In this document: positions 1 to 6,732 of the stretch, piece by piece
Position numbering within the stretch: the stretch's first letter is position 1
How the letters are laid out: each line of letters begins with the position of its first letter
NCBI GenBank assembly: GCA_030151765.1
Contig: JASLCW010000290.1
Location: 1-7,704 of the forward strand
DNA: 7,704 nt
From: Marmoricola sp.
Lineage (GTDB): Bacteria > Actinomycetota > Actinomycetes > Propionibacteriales > Nocardioidaceae
Direction of reading: 5' to 3'
Program-made: the position numbers and the translations under genes
Notes under the pieces: model-generated
Database searches by the model: none
Seen by the model: only the letters and a program-made list of their open reading frames with translations
What the model was told of the DNA's origin: nothing

Positions 1-2
1 CC

Positions 3-68
3 GCGCCCACGTCCACGACGGGAACGAAGTCGGCGACCGCGCTACACCACTATCGGGGACTCAACTAA
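3..68 (+). CDS. Possible C-terminal tail of an upstream gene (5' end outside window)
   Basis: An open frame runs from the window edge to a TAA at 66-68 and encodes about 21 residues ending HHYRGLN. Its codons are mostly G- or C-ending, as in the confirmed genes here, and the stop lies before the promoter-like elements of the next gene. The tail is rich in Thr and Ser and matches nothing I recognise. In related actinobacteria, as I recall, Tad-pilus (TadE-like) genes lie on this side of the helicase, so a secreted or pilus-type protein is possible, but nothing in these residues proves it. A second plus frame, open from base 2 to a TGA at 104-106, also starts with G/C-ending codons, and the minus strand looks coding-like over bases 1-45. 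Frame and strand are therefore uncertain. Confidence 0.25.
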   Translation, partial: APTSTTGTKSATALHHYRGLN

Positions 69-177
69 CGGCGCTTTGCGCTCTATGGGCGGCATCGGGG
101 CATTGATGGTGTCGTGTTCGTGCGAGAAGAGCACGGAGGGAGATGGAGCATTGCTACCGCGTACCCGCTCCCGCTCT

Positions 178-183
178 TAGGAT
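178..183 (+). promoter_or_regulatory. Probable -10 element of a leaderless promoter for the small gene at 191
   Basis: The hexamer TAGGAT fits the actinobacterial TANNNT -10 pattern. It is followed by exactly seven bases (GGCCGCT) and then GTG at 191, so transcription would begin at or next to the start codon. The methyltransferase gene at 5177 has the same arrangement. A -35 box is weak: TTGCTA at 151-156 is 21 bases upstream, longer than usual. The element argues for the GTG at 191 over the in-frame ATGs at 143 and 182, because the 182 ATG overlaps the -10 itself. Confidence 0.45.
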
Positions 184-190
184 GGCCGCT

Positions 191-436
191 GTGACGAGGG
201 TTCAGGAATTTGCTGAGGGCCTGCTCGCACGTGAGCGTGTGGTCGCCTCGGAGTTCGACCTGCGCTTCTGGGAAGGGCTTCTTCAGGGCCGGGAGTACGC
301 CTTGCTCGCTGAGCAGTTGGTGTGTCGCGGCCTCAAGCGCGGCACCCTGACGGATGGTGACCGCAGCGCCGCGCTCTCGCTGCTGGCTCTTTCGGCTGTC
401 CATTGGCGTATCCGTGCAGAGAAGAAGAGCGCGTAG
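191..436 (+). CDS. Small hypothetical protein, 81 aa
   Basis: I do not recognise this protein. From the GTG at 191 it reads MTRVQEFAEGLL and ends in a basic tail (RAEKKSA). It is soluble and probably all-helical, with regular leucine/alanine spacing, one cysteine, two tryptophans, and no signal peptide or membrane segment. Third positions are G/C-rich, though less so than in the neighbours. The start is uncertain. An ATG at 143 adds 16 residues and has GGAGGG at 135-140, but that lies only two bases from the ATG; an ATG at 182 is also in frame. The -10-like TAGGAT seven bases before 191 favours leaderless initiation there. The stretch FWEGLLQGREYALLAEQLV loosely resembles small immunity proteins of the MafI type (a 'GEY-LALE-L' pattern). 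That is a weak impression only. The gene converges on the helicase gene, with 21 bases between the two stops. Confidence 0.6.
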   Translation: MTRVQEFAEGLLARERVVASEFDLRFWEGLLQGREYALLAEQLVCRGLKRGTLTDGDRSAALSLLALSAVHWRIRAEKKSA

Positions 437-457
437 CAGCCGGCTCCTCCTCGTCTG

Positions 458-2863
458 TCACTGAGTGTCGACCAGGAGGTCGAGGAGGGCGACGGCGCCG
501 GGCTTGTCCAGCGGGTGGTTCTGGTTGCCGCACTTGGGTGACTGCACGCAGGACGGGCAGCCGCTCTCGCACGGGCACTCGCGGATCAGGTCGCGCGTCG
601 TCCGCAGCCAGTCGTCGGCGCATTCGTAGCCGCGACGGGCGAAGCCGGCTCCTCCCGGATGGCCGTCGTGCACGAAGACGGTGAGCAGGCCGGTGTCGGG
701 GTGCAACTGGGTCGAGACGCCACCGATGTCCCAGCGATCGCAGGTGGCGAAGAGCGGGAGCAGGCCGATGGAGGCGTGCTCGGCCGCATGGGCGGCACCG
801 CCCGGTTCGGCGAGCTGCAGGGGTGACCACGCCTCGTCGGGCAGCGTCCACCACACCGCCTGGGTCTCCAGCGTCTGCCGGGGCATCTCGAGAGGGAAGG
901 TGCCCAGCACCTCGCCCGTCGTACGCCGGCGCTTCAGGAAGGCGATCACCTGGGTGCTGACCCGGACGGTGCCGGTGTGCAGCGTCCCGGTGCCGATCGG
1001 ACGACTCCGCTCGGTGCCGACGATCTCGATGTCGGTGACATCCCGGGCCGAGGTGGAGTAGTCGACCTCGTCGCGAGTCAGGCTGGCGACCCCTGTCTCC
1101 AGGTCGAGTTCGTCGACCAGCCAGGTCTGCCCCTGGTGCAGGTGTACCGCCCCCGGATGGACCGAGGCAGGGGCCGAACCGCGATCGACGGTGCCCAGCA
1201 CGCGCCCGGAGACGCTCTCGACCAGGGTCACCGGCGCGCCACCGGTGGAGCGCAGGTCGGCGAGCTCACTGGCCCGTCGCCGGTCGGTCCAGAACCACCC
1301 GCGCGGCCGCCGCCGGAGCAGGCCGACGGCGGTCAGCGCATCGACCGCCTCCCGAGCGCCGGGACCGAAGGCGTCGACCCCCAGGGGGCCGTCCTCGGCC
1401 AGGGGAATCTCGGCCGCGGCGGCACAGAGGTGCGGTCCCAGCACGTAGGGATTGCCGGGGTCGAAGACCGTTGCCTCGACCGGCTGGCCGAGCAGCATCT
1501 CCGGATGGTGGGCCAAGTAGCTGTCGAGGGGATCGTCGCGGGCGATGAAGACACCGAGGGACGGGTCCTGGCCGCGGCCCGCCCGTCCGAACTGCTGCCA
1601 GAGGGCTGCCCGGGTGCCGGGAAAGCCGGCGATCAGGACCGCATCGAGGCCGCTGATGTCGATGCCCAGCTCGAGCGCATTGGTGGCCGCGAGGGCTCGT
1701 AGCGCGCCGGAGCGAAGCCGGCCTTCGAGTGCGCGACGGTCCTCGGGGAGATAGCCACCCCGATAGGCGGCGATCGACTCGGCCAGGCTGGGATCGATCT
1801 CCCGTACGAGTCGCCGTGCGGTGATGGCCACCATCTCGGCACCGTGACGCGAGCGGGTGAAGGTGAGGCTCCGGGCGCCGTCGAGGACCAGTTCGGTGAG
1901 CAGATCGGCGGCCTCGGCGGTGACCGGGCGGCGTACCGGAGCCTCGTGCTCACCCGCGTGGGACACGACCGGCGGCTCCCAGAGGGCGATGGTCCGCGGG
2001 CCCCGGGGGGAGGCGTCGGTCACCACCTCGGTGACCTCGAGCCCGGTCAGCAGGTGCGCCGAGCCACCCGGATCGGCCGCCGTGGCCGAGGCGAGGACGA
2101 AGGTCGGGGCGCTCCCGTGTGCCGCGCAGACCCGCCGGAGCCGGCGGATCACCTGGGCGACGTGCGCCCCGAAGATGCCGCGGTAGTGGTGCAGCTCGTC
2201 GATGACGACGTAGTTCAGCTTCCCCAGGAAGGAATGCCAGCGCTCATGCTGGGGGAGCAGGCTGAAGTGCAGCATGTCCGGGTTGGTGAGCAGGAACTCG
2301 GCATGGTCGCGGGCCCAGTCGCGCTCCTCCGCGCCGGAGTCACCGTCGTGGGTGGCCACCCGCAGGTCGACGAGTCCGAGATCGCGCAGCCGGCCGGCCT
2401 GGTCGTGCGCGAGGGCCTTCGTGGGAGCCAGGTAGAGCGTGGTCGCTCCGCGCTGGCCGCGCTCGCCGCGCGCCTGTTCGGTGGCGCTCAGGCTGGGCAG
2501 GAGATAGCCGAGTGACTTGCCCGAGGCAGTTCCCGAGGCGATCACGACATGGTCGCCGGCGTGCGCAAGATCGGCCGCGAGTCGCTGATGGCTCCACAGC
2601 TCGCCGATGCCGGTTCTGACGCAGGCCGCGCGGACGGCAGGATGCACCCAGTCGGGGAAGTCCGCCGTCTCGCCCGTGCGAGCCGGATCGGTTCGCACGT
2701 GCACGAGTGCCCCCGCGCGCCCCGGGGTGGCCCGAATGCGCTCGAGAAGCGTCTCCGGTGCCAGAAGTCCCACGCCGAACAGTCTCCCAGCGCCCTCCGA
2801 CAGCACCCTCACGTAGGTGCGCGTGCCGTCCGGCGTCTCCGGCTTCCCCGCCAATCGGGTCAT
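458..2863 (-). CDS. SftH/MrfA-type superfamily II DNA helicase with C-terminal tetracysteine (DUF1998) domain
   Basis: Predicted ATP-dependent DNA translocase/helicase, 801 aa from the ATG at 2861-2863. In that numbering the motifs run in order: LWSHQ (89-93), Walker A GTASGKS (111-117), APTKALA (146-152), TNPDM (193-197), DEAH-variant DELHHY (222-227), SAT (259-261), ATNALELGIDI (393-403) and QFGRAGR (424-430). Near the C-terminus four cysteines (763, 765, 769, 772; CPCESGCPSC) form the zinc-binding signature of the DUF1998/MrfA domain. Characterised relatives are Bacillus MrfA (YprA), needed for mitomycin C lesion repair, and mycobacterial SftH, a 3'-to-5' translocase; Rv3649 and yeast Hrq1 are related. 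A role in DNA repair is inferred. The frame stays open to an ATG at 2953, but that start would overlap bldG. ATG 2863 has only a poor GGGA very close to it. A GTG at 2773 also fits, because recognisable family similarity begins about there. Divergent from bldG. Confidence 0.93.
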   Translation of the reverse strand: MTRLAGKPETPDGTRTYVRVLSEGAGRLFGVGLLAPETLLERIRATPGRAGALVHVRTDPARTGETADFPDWVHPAVRAACVRTGIGELWSHQRLAADLAHAGDHVVIASGTASGKSLGYLLPSLSATEQARGERGQRGATTLYLAPTKALAHDQAGRLRDLGLVDLRVATHDGDSGAEERDWARDHAEFLLTNPDMLHFSLLPQHERWHSFLGKLNYVVIDELHHYRGIFGAHVAQVIRRLRRVCAAHGSAPTFVLASATAADPGGSAHLLTGLEVTEVVTDASPRGPRTIALWEPPVVSHAGEHEAPVRRPVTAEAADLLTELVLDGARSLTFTRSRHGAEMVAITARRLVREIDPSLAESIAAYRGGYLPEDRRALEGRLRSGALRALAATNALELGIDISGLDAVLIAGFPGTRAALWQQFGRAGRGQDPSLGVFIARDDPLDSYLAHHPEMLLGQPVEATVFDPGNPYVLGPHLCAAAAEIPLAEDGPLGVDAFGPGAREAVDALTAVGLLRRRPRGWFWTDRRRASELADLRSTGGAPVTLVESVSGRVLGTVDRGSAPASVHPGAVHLHQGQTWLVDELDLETGVASLTRDEVDYSTSARDVTDIEIVGTERSRPIGTGTLHTGTVRVSTQVIAFLKRRRTTGEVLGTFPLEMPRQTLETQAVWWTLPDEAWSPLQLAEPGGAAHAAEHASIGLLPLFATCDRWDIGGVSTQLHPDTGLLTVFVHDGHPGGAGFARRGYECADDWLRTTRDLIRECPCESGCPSCVQSPKCGNQNHPLDKPGAVALLDLLVDTQ

Positions 2864-2887
2864 TTCCCGTGATTCAATGTCTCCGGT

Positions 2888-2915
2888 CGGTCGGACACTC
2901 TCGGAAGTCCGTCCG
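2888..2915. promoter_or_regulatory. Imperfect dyad in the divergent helicase/bldG spacer
   Basis: CGGTCGGAC at 2888-2896 and GTCCGTCCG at 2907-2915 are inverted copies with eight of nine positions paired (T2891/T2912 mismatch) around a ten-base centre. The dyad fills much of the 70-bp gap between the divergent genes and ends six bases before the bldG Shine-Dalgarno. It could be a protein-binding site affecting both genes or a hairpin in the bldG leader. A competing five-base pairing, TCCGT 2908-2912 with ACGGA 2920-2924, would cover the first bases of the Shine-Dalgarno. I see no convincing -35/-10 pair for either gene. Confidence 0.35.
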
Positions 2916-2921
2916 CGATAC

Positions 2922-2928
2922 GGAGGAG
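2922..2928 (+). promoter_or_regulatory. Strong Shine-Dalgarno fixing the bldG start
   Basis: GGAGGAG lies five bases before GTG 2934, with the GGAGG core seven bases away. This is the best ribosome-binding site in the window. It sets bldG translation at the GTG and rules out the upstream in-frame ATG at 2817, which lies inside the helicase gene. Confidence 0.8.
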
Positions 2929-2933
2929 CAACG

Positions 2934-3269
2934 GTGGACCTGTCACTCGACACCTATGAGGTGGACGGTCGCAGCGTTGTCGCGGTGGGCGGCGAGATCG
3001 ACGTCTACACGGCCCCGAGGCTGCGCGACCGGATCAGCGAAGTGGTCGCAGGGGGCCGGCACGACCTCCTGATCGACCTGGAGAAGGTCGACTTCCTCGA
3101 CTCGACCGGACTCGGCGTACTCGTCGGCGCCCTCAAGAAGACCAGGGTCCACAACGGCTCCCTGGAACTGGTCTGCAACAACGACCGCCTCCTGAAGATC
3201 TTCAAGATCACCGGACTGGCCAAGGTCTTCACGATCCACGCCTCCGTGGACGCTGCGCTGCGCCGCTGA
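2934..3269 (+). CDS. bldG: BldG-family anti-sigma factor antagonist (STAS domain)
   Basis: A single-domain STAS protein of 111 aa. In the RsbV/SpoIIAA/BldG family, the unphosphorylated form binds an anti-sigma kinase and frees a sigma factor; phosphorylation of one serine switches it off. Here the phospho-acceptor motif is DSTG at 56-59, so the target is Ser57, the residue number I recall for Streptomyces BldG. MDLSL at the N-terminus, GGEIDVYTAPRLRDRI (19-34), the loop around Ser57 and LKIFKITGLAKVF (87-99) all closely match BldG, so orthology is likely. The GTG start is fixed by the GGAGGAG site. In Streptomyces, as I recall, bldG is followed by an RsbW-like anti-sigma gene. Here a hairpin and an unrelated oxidoreductase follow, so the partner kinase must be elsewhere or is missing. 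BldG in Streptomyces governs development and antibiotic production; its role in this organism cannot be read from the sequence. Confidence 0.93.
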   Translation: MDLSLDTYEVDGRSVVAVGGEIDVYTAPRLRDRISEVVAGGRHDLLIDLEKVDFLDSTGLGVLVGALKKTRVHNGSLELVCNNDRLLKIFKITGLAKVFTIHASVDAALRR

Positions 3270-3275
3270 TCCCTC

Positions 3276-3294
3276 CCGGGAGTAACGCTCCCGG
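3276..3294 (+). terminator. Hairpin after bldG, probable terminator
   Basis: CCGGGAG (3276-3282) pairs perfectly with CTCCCGG (3288-3294) around the loop TAACG, starting six bases after the bldG stop. It is a compact seven-base GC-rich stem. No T-run follows, which is common for actinobacterial terminators but makes the call less certain. If it works, bldG is mostly monocistronic and the oxidoreductase needs its own promoter in the 54 bases that follow. Confidence 0.6.
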
Positions 3295-3348
3295 AGCCGC
3301 TTCGTTGCTCGCTGTCGAGAGTGCCCCGACGGCGAGGAGCAGAGAAGC

Positions 3349-5157
3349 GTGCTGGATCCGGAGATCCCCGAGACGGGAACAGAGACAGGCCTGCGGGCGG
3401 ACCGCCGTACGGCGCTGCGGCTCGGTGCTGCCGGCGTGGCGGTCGGAGCCGTCGGTACGACGTGGGACGCACCCGCCTTCGCCCGTACGCCGGGCCGCCG
3501 GGCGACTGTCCTCGGCGGGGGCATGGCCGGTCTGGCAGCGGCCCACGAACTCGTCGAGCGAGGCTTTCGGGTGACCGTCTTCGAACCCTCGGCGTGGGGA
3601 GGCAAGGCGCGCAGCATCGGCGTACCGGGGTCGGCGCGCGGAGGTCGGCGGAATCTGCCCGGTGAGCACGGCTTCCGCTTCTTCCCCGGCTTCTACCACC
3701 ACGTGCCGGACACGATGCGGCGAATTCCCTTCGGTCGCAACGCGCACGGCGTCTGGGACAATCTCGAGGCCGCGTCAGGGGCGAAATTCCTGCGCGGCGG
3801 CGACCGTGCCGATGCCTTCATCTTCGGCATCGGACCGGACCCCGAGGCGCTGCTCACCGTCGACGGGCTGCAGCGCTATCTGATGGAGAACATCAAGGGG
3901 CAGGACGTCCCGCCCGACGAGCTCGCCTATTTCGTGACCCGCCTGCTCGTCTTCCTGACCAGCAGCAACGAGCGCCGCTTCGGTCAGTGGGAAAACGTGA
4001 CCTGGTGGGACTTCGTGGGCGCATCGACGCGCTCGCCGGACTACCAGAAGGTGCTCGCCGCGGGCCTGACCCGCAACCTGGTCGCCGCCAAGGAGACGAT
4101 CGCGAGCACGCGGACGATCGGTCACATGGGCGAGGCCTTCGTCTACAACATGCTCGGCCAGGGCAATGACGGCGCCGTCGACCGGGTGCTCGACCTGCCG
4201 ACCAACGAGGCCTGGATCAAGCCGTGGATGCACTACCTCCGGTCACGCGGGGTGCGCTTCGTGGGCGGGCACGGGCTGGCGGCGTACGAGATCGAGCACG
4301 GGCGGGTCGCCGCCGTACGCATCCGGGACCGCAAGGGGCGGGTACGTCGTCATGAGGCGGACTGGTTCATCAGCGCCATGCCTGTGGAGCAGGCCCGCAA
4401 GCACCTGGTCGGCAAGGTACGACGCATCGACCCCTCGCTGGCGCGTCTCGATCGACTGCACACGGACTGGATGACCGGCATCCAGTTCTTCCTCAAGAAG
4501 CCGGCCCCGATCACCAAGGGCCACATCACCTTCATCGACGCGCCGTGGGCGCTGACCGCGCTCACCCAGGCGCAGTTCTGGGGCAGCCGCAACTTCGCCC
4601 GCGACTACGGCGACGGCAAGGCCGTCGACTGCCTGAGCGTGGACATCTCCAACTGGGACGCGAAGGGCATCCTCTTCGGCAAGACCGCCAAGCAGTGCAC
4701 CCGCGAGGAGATCGCGCAGGAGGTGCTGGCCCAGATCCGCTACCACCACACGGCCGGCGAGGTGCTGCCTCCGGGCATCGTGCACTCGTGGTTCCTCGAC
4801 CCGGGCATCCACTGGCATGCGAAGACCCGGCGCAACAGCAACGACACTCCGCTGCTGGTCAACACCGCGGGCTCCTGGCAGAACCGCCCGGAGGTGACCA
4901 CGAAGGTGCCCAATCTGTTGCTCGCCGGCGACTACGTGCGCACCAACATCGACCTGGCCACGATGGAAGGCGCCAACGAGTCGGGTCGCAAGGCGGCGAA
5001 TGCGATCCTGCGCAAGGCGGGCTCGAAGGCGACGCCGGCCAAGCTCTTCGAGCTTTGGACCAATCCCTTCCTCGAGCCGCTGCAGCAGGCGGATGCCCTG
5101 CTCTACAAGGCCGGTCTGCCCAACGCGCTCGACCTGCCACTGAAGGGACGTTACTGA
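3349..5157 (+). CDS. Tat-exported FAD-dependent oxidoreductase, carotenoid/squalene desaturase-like (flavin amine oxidase fold)
   Basis: A 602-aa flavoprotein. The N-terminus is a twin-arginine signal: R19-R20 in DRRTALRL, an Ala/Gly-rich stretch to about 36, and APAFA ending at 45 as a likely cleavage site. The mature protein begins at once with an FAD-binding Rossmann fold: VLGGGMAG (54-61), with E79 at the end of the second strand for the ribose. GEHGFRFFPGFY (105-116) is typical of phytoene/zeta-carotene desaturases and hydroxysqualene dehydroxylase (HpnE)-like enzymes. Near the C-terminus, NLLLAGDYVRTNIDLATMEG (522-541) is the second FAD contact, followed by about 50 residues of unassigned tail. 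The substrate is unknown: an isoprenoid or an amine is possible, and no carotenoid or hopanoid gene is visible nearby. Tat export suits an enzyme folded with its cofactor before crossing the membrane. The start is GTG 3349, with GAGGAG at 3334-3339, nine bases upstream. The next gene's promoter lies at its 3' end. Confidence 0.85.
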   Translation: MLDPEIPETGTETGLRADRRTALRLGAAGVAVGAVGTTWDAPAFARTPGRRATVLGGGMAGLAAAHELVERGFRVTVFEPSAWGGKARSIGVPGSARGGRRNLPGEHGFRFFPGFYHHVPDTMRRIPFGRNAHGVWDNLEAASGAKFLRGGDRADAFIFGIGPDPEALLTVDGLQRYLMENIKGQDVPPDELAYFVTRLLVFLTSSNERRFGQWENVTWWDFVGASTRSPDYQKVLAAGLTRNLVAAKETIASTRTIGHMGEAFVYNMLGQGNDGAVDRVLDLPTNEAWIKPWMHYLRSRGVRFVGGHGLAAYEIEHGRVAAVRIRDRKGRVRRHEADWFISAMPVEQARKHLVGKVRRIDPSLARLDRLHTDWMTGIQFFLKKPAPITKGHITFIDAPWALTALTQAQFWGSRNFARDYGDGKAVDCLSVDISNWDAKGILFGKTAKQCTREEIAQEVLAQIRYHHTAGEVLPPGIVHSWFLDPGIHWHAKTRRNSNDTPLLVNTAGSWQNRPEVTTKVPNLLLAGDYVRTNIDLATMEGANESGRKAANAILRKAGSKATPAKLFELWTNPFLEPLQQADALLYKAGLPNALDLPLKGRY

Positions 5158-5169
5158 GCGTTCTAGGCT
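5140..5169 (+). promoter_or_regulatory. Probable leaderless promoter for the methyltransferase gene
   Basis: The -10 candidate TAGGCT (5164-5169) is followed by exactly seven bases (GAGTCGC) and GTG 5177. There is no Shine-Dalgarno in the 19-base gap after the oxidoreductase stop, which fits a leaderless mRNA. A weak -35 candidate, CTGAAG at 5140-5145, is 18 bases upstream, inside the last codons of the oxidoreductase gene. Both the hexamer and the spacing match the start at 191. Confidence 0.5.
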
Positions 5170-5176
5170 GAGTCGC

Positions 5177-6676
5177 GTGAACACCGACGTTGTGGGGCGA
5201 CTTCGCGCGGCGCTGGATGCCGCCGACTATTCGTACGACGCGGTCGCGGCCGTTCTCGGTGAGGAGGCGCAGGCCGCGCTGGCCCGCAACGAGACCACTC
5301 CGGGCCTGAAGGCGACCGCGGCGGCCGGTCCGTTGGAGACGCTGATCCGTCTCTGGGTGCTGCAGGTCCCGGTTCCGCTGGCGGCGGCGGAGGCGGCCCT
5401 GCCGGGTCTGGTGGACGCCCTGTGTGCCGAGGGGATCCTCGATCGGTCCGTCGCGGAGGTCACCCCTAGAGTCGATGTCCGCCCCTATGGGACCGACGAG
5501 GGATCGCTGTTGATCGCCAGCGACCTCACCCCGGGCCTCGACGGTACGCCGAGCCGTATGGGTACGAGCCATGTCCTCGGCATTAGTCCGGCCTCTACTT
5601 CCCTTGCAGAGTTGACGATTCGCCGTCCCGTCGCGCGTGCGCTCGATCTCGGAACCGGTTGCGGCGTGCAGGCGCTGCACCTGGCCGAGCACGTCGACGA
5701 TGTCGTGGCGACCGACCTCAACAGGCGTGCTGTCTGGCTGACCGAGGTCAACGCGGCGCTCAACGACGTACGCATCGACGTACGGGAGGGCGACTTCTTC
5801 GCGCCTGTCGCCGGTGAGCAGTTCGACCTGATCGTCACCAACCCGCCCTTCGTCATCTCGCCGGCCTCCGGTGAGCGCTTCGTCTATCGCGACTCCGGGC
5901 TGCCGGGCGACCGGGTGGTCGAGGACATCGTCCGCACGGTGCCGCACTTCCTCGCACCCGGCGGGACCGCGCAGATCCTCGGCAACTGGCTGGTACTGCG
6001 CGACCAGCCCTGGCAGGAGCGACTGGAGGCATGGGTCACCGGTGGGGAGGAGAGGCCGGGCTGCAATGCGTGGGCGGTCCAGCGCGAGCTCGCCGACCCC
6101 GCGTCGTACGTCGAGATGTGGCTGAAGGATTCCGGACACCACCCGTCGACCGGCGGCCATGTCGCCGACTACCGGATCCGCTACGACACCTGGCTGTCCT
6201 GGTTCGAGGAGATCGGTGCCGAGGGCGTGGGCTTCGGGTGGATCAATCTCCGGCGTACCGACGGGCCGGCCCGGCTGCGCGCCGAGGAATGGCCCTACGA
6301 GGTCGCCCAGCCGCTGGGCCCGGAGATCGATGCCTACTTTGCGCGGTGCGCGGTACTGGACACCCTCGACGACGCCGCCCTCCTGGGGCATCGGCTCAGG
6401 TTGCGCAGCGATGTCCTCCAGCAGACCGAGGGTGCTCCCGGTGCCGAGGACCCGGCGGTGGTCATGCTGCGCCAGCAGATCGGGATGCGCCGAGCGCGTC
6501 AGGTCGACACCGCGACGGCCGCCTGGGTGGGGGCCTGCGACGCCGAGCTGGCGCTCGGCGTACTCGTCGACGCGGTCGCGTCGCTGCTCGGCGCGGACCC
6601 CGCAGAGACGCGTGCGGAGGCGCTCCGGACGGCCCGTGAACTGGTCGTCGAGGGCTATCTCGAGCTGGTCGACTGA
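5177..6676 (+). CDS. Class I SAM-dependent methyltransferase with NPPF motif and flanking actinobacterial domains
   Basis: A 499-aa protein. The centre (about 150-275) is a Rossmann-fold SAM methyltransferase: motif I ALDLGTGCGVQ (155-165), acidic D180 ending strand two, and NPPF (222-225). The NPPF motif belongs to enzymes that methylate an amino group of a glutamine side chain (PrmC/HemK) or of adenine or guanine in RNA or DNA (RsmC and others), so an N-methyltransferase is likely. The helical N-terminal part (1-145) and the long C-terminal part (about 280-499) are not in PrmC. They resemble the conserved extra domains of an actinobacterial family (I recall DUF7059 at the N-terminus, unverified) that often lies near topA. 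The substrate is unknown. No signal peptide or membrane segment is seen. The GTG start follows a -10-like hexamer by seven bases without a Shine-Dalgarno. R98 uses the rare codon AGA, and codons 136-151 have many T/A third positions. Confidence 0.87.
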   Translation: MNTDVVGRLRAALDAADYSYDAVAAVLGEEAQAALARNETTPGLKATAAAGPLETLIRLWVLQVPVPLAAAEAALPGLVDALCAEGILDRSVAEVTPRVDVRPYGTDEGSLLIASDLTPGLDGTPSRMGTSHVLGISPASTSLAELTIRRPVARALDLGTGCGVQALHLAEHVDDVVATDLNRRAVWLTEVNAALNDVRIDVREGDFFAPVAGEQFDLIVTNPPFVISPASGERFVYRDSGLPGDRVVEDIVRTVPHFLAPGGTAQILGNWLVLRDQPWQERLEAWVTGGEERPGCNAWAVQRELADPASYVEMWLKDSGHHPSTGGHVADYRIRYDTWLSWFEEIGAEGVGFGWINLRRTDGPARLRAEEWPYEVAQPLGPEIDAYFARCAVLDTLDDAALLGHRLRLRSDVLQQTEGAPGAEDPAVVMLRQQIGMRRARQVDTATAAWVGACDAELALGVLVDAVASLLGADPAETRAEALRTARELVVEGYLELVD

Positions 6677-6732
6677 GCCGTCGTTGTGACCGACGACACC
6701 CGCACCGGGAGCGATTCATTGACGAGGCGCGC

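Noticed and set aside
1..45. A minus-strand coding signal (VADFVPVVDVG) at the left edge
   Set aside because: Its codons are G/C-ending, but a stop lies just upstream at 50-52 and no start with a ribosome site is available. The complementary plus frames explain the bias equally well.
438..445. Palindrome AGCCGGCT between the convergent stops
   Set aside because: It has no loop and no T-run, so it does not form a usable terminator hairpin. Such palindromes are common at this GC content.
1844..2515. A 223-codon plus-strand frame, with others at 977-1702 and 2549-2872
   Set aside because: All are antisense to the helicase, whose motifs fix the minus-strand frame. Their products are low-complexity and lack domains.
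2864..2953. Helicase start at the ATG at 2953
   Set aside because: It would overlap the bldG start and its Shine-Dalgarno, and the 30 extra residues look unlike the family. They are better read as divergent spacer.
4859..6391. A 510-codon open frame on the minus strand
   Set aside because: It lies antisense to the oxidoreductase end and the methyltransferase. Its product is Arg/Gly/Asp-rich with no motif, as expected opposite high-GC3 genes, and it crosses a real gene junction.
6680..6697. Inverted repeat GTCGT / ACGAC after the methyltransferase stop
   Set aside because: Only five base pairs around an eight-base loop with no T-run, too weak to call a terminator.
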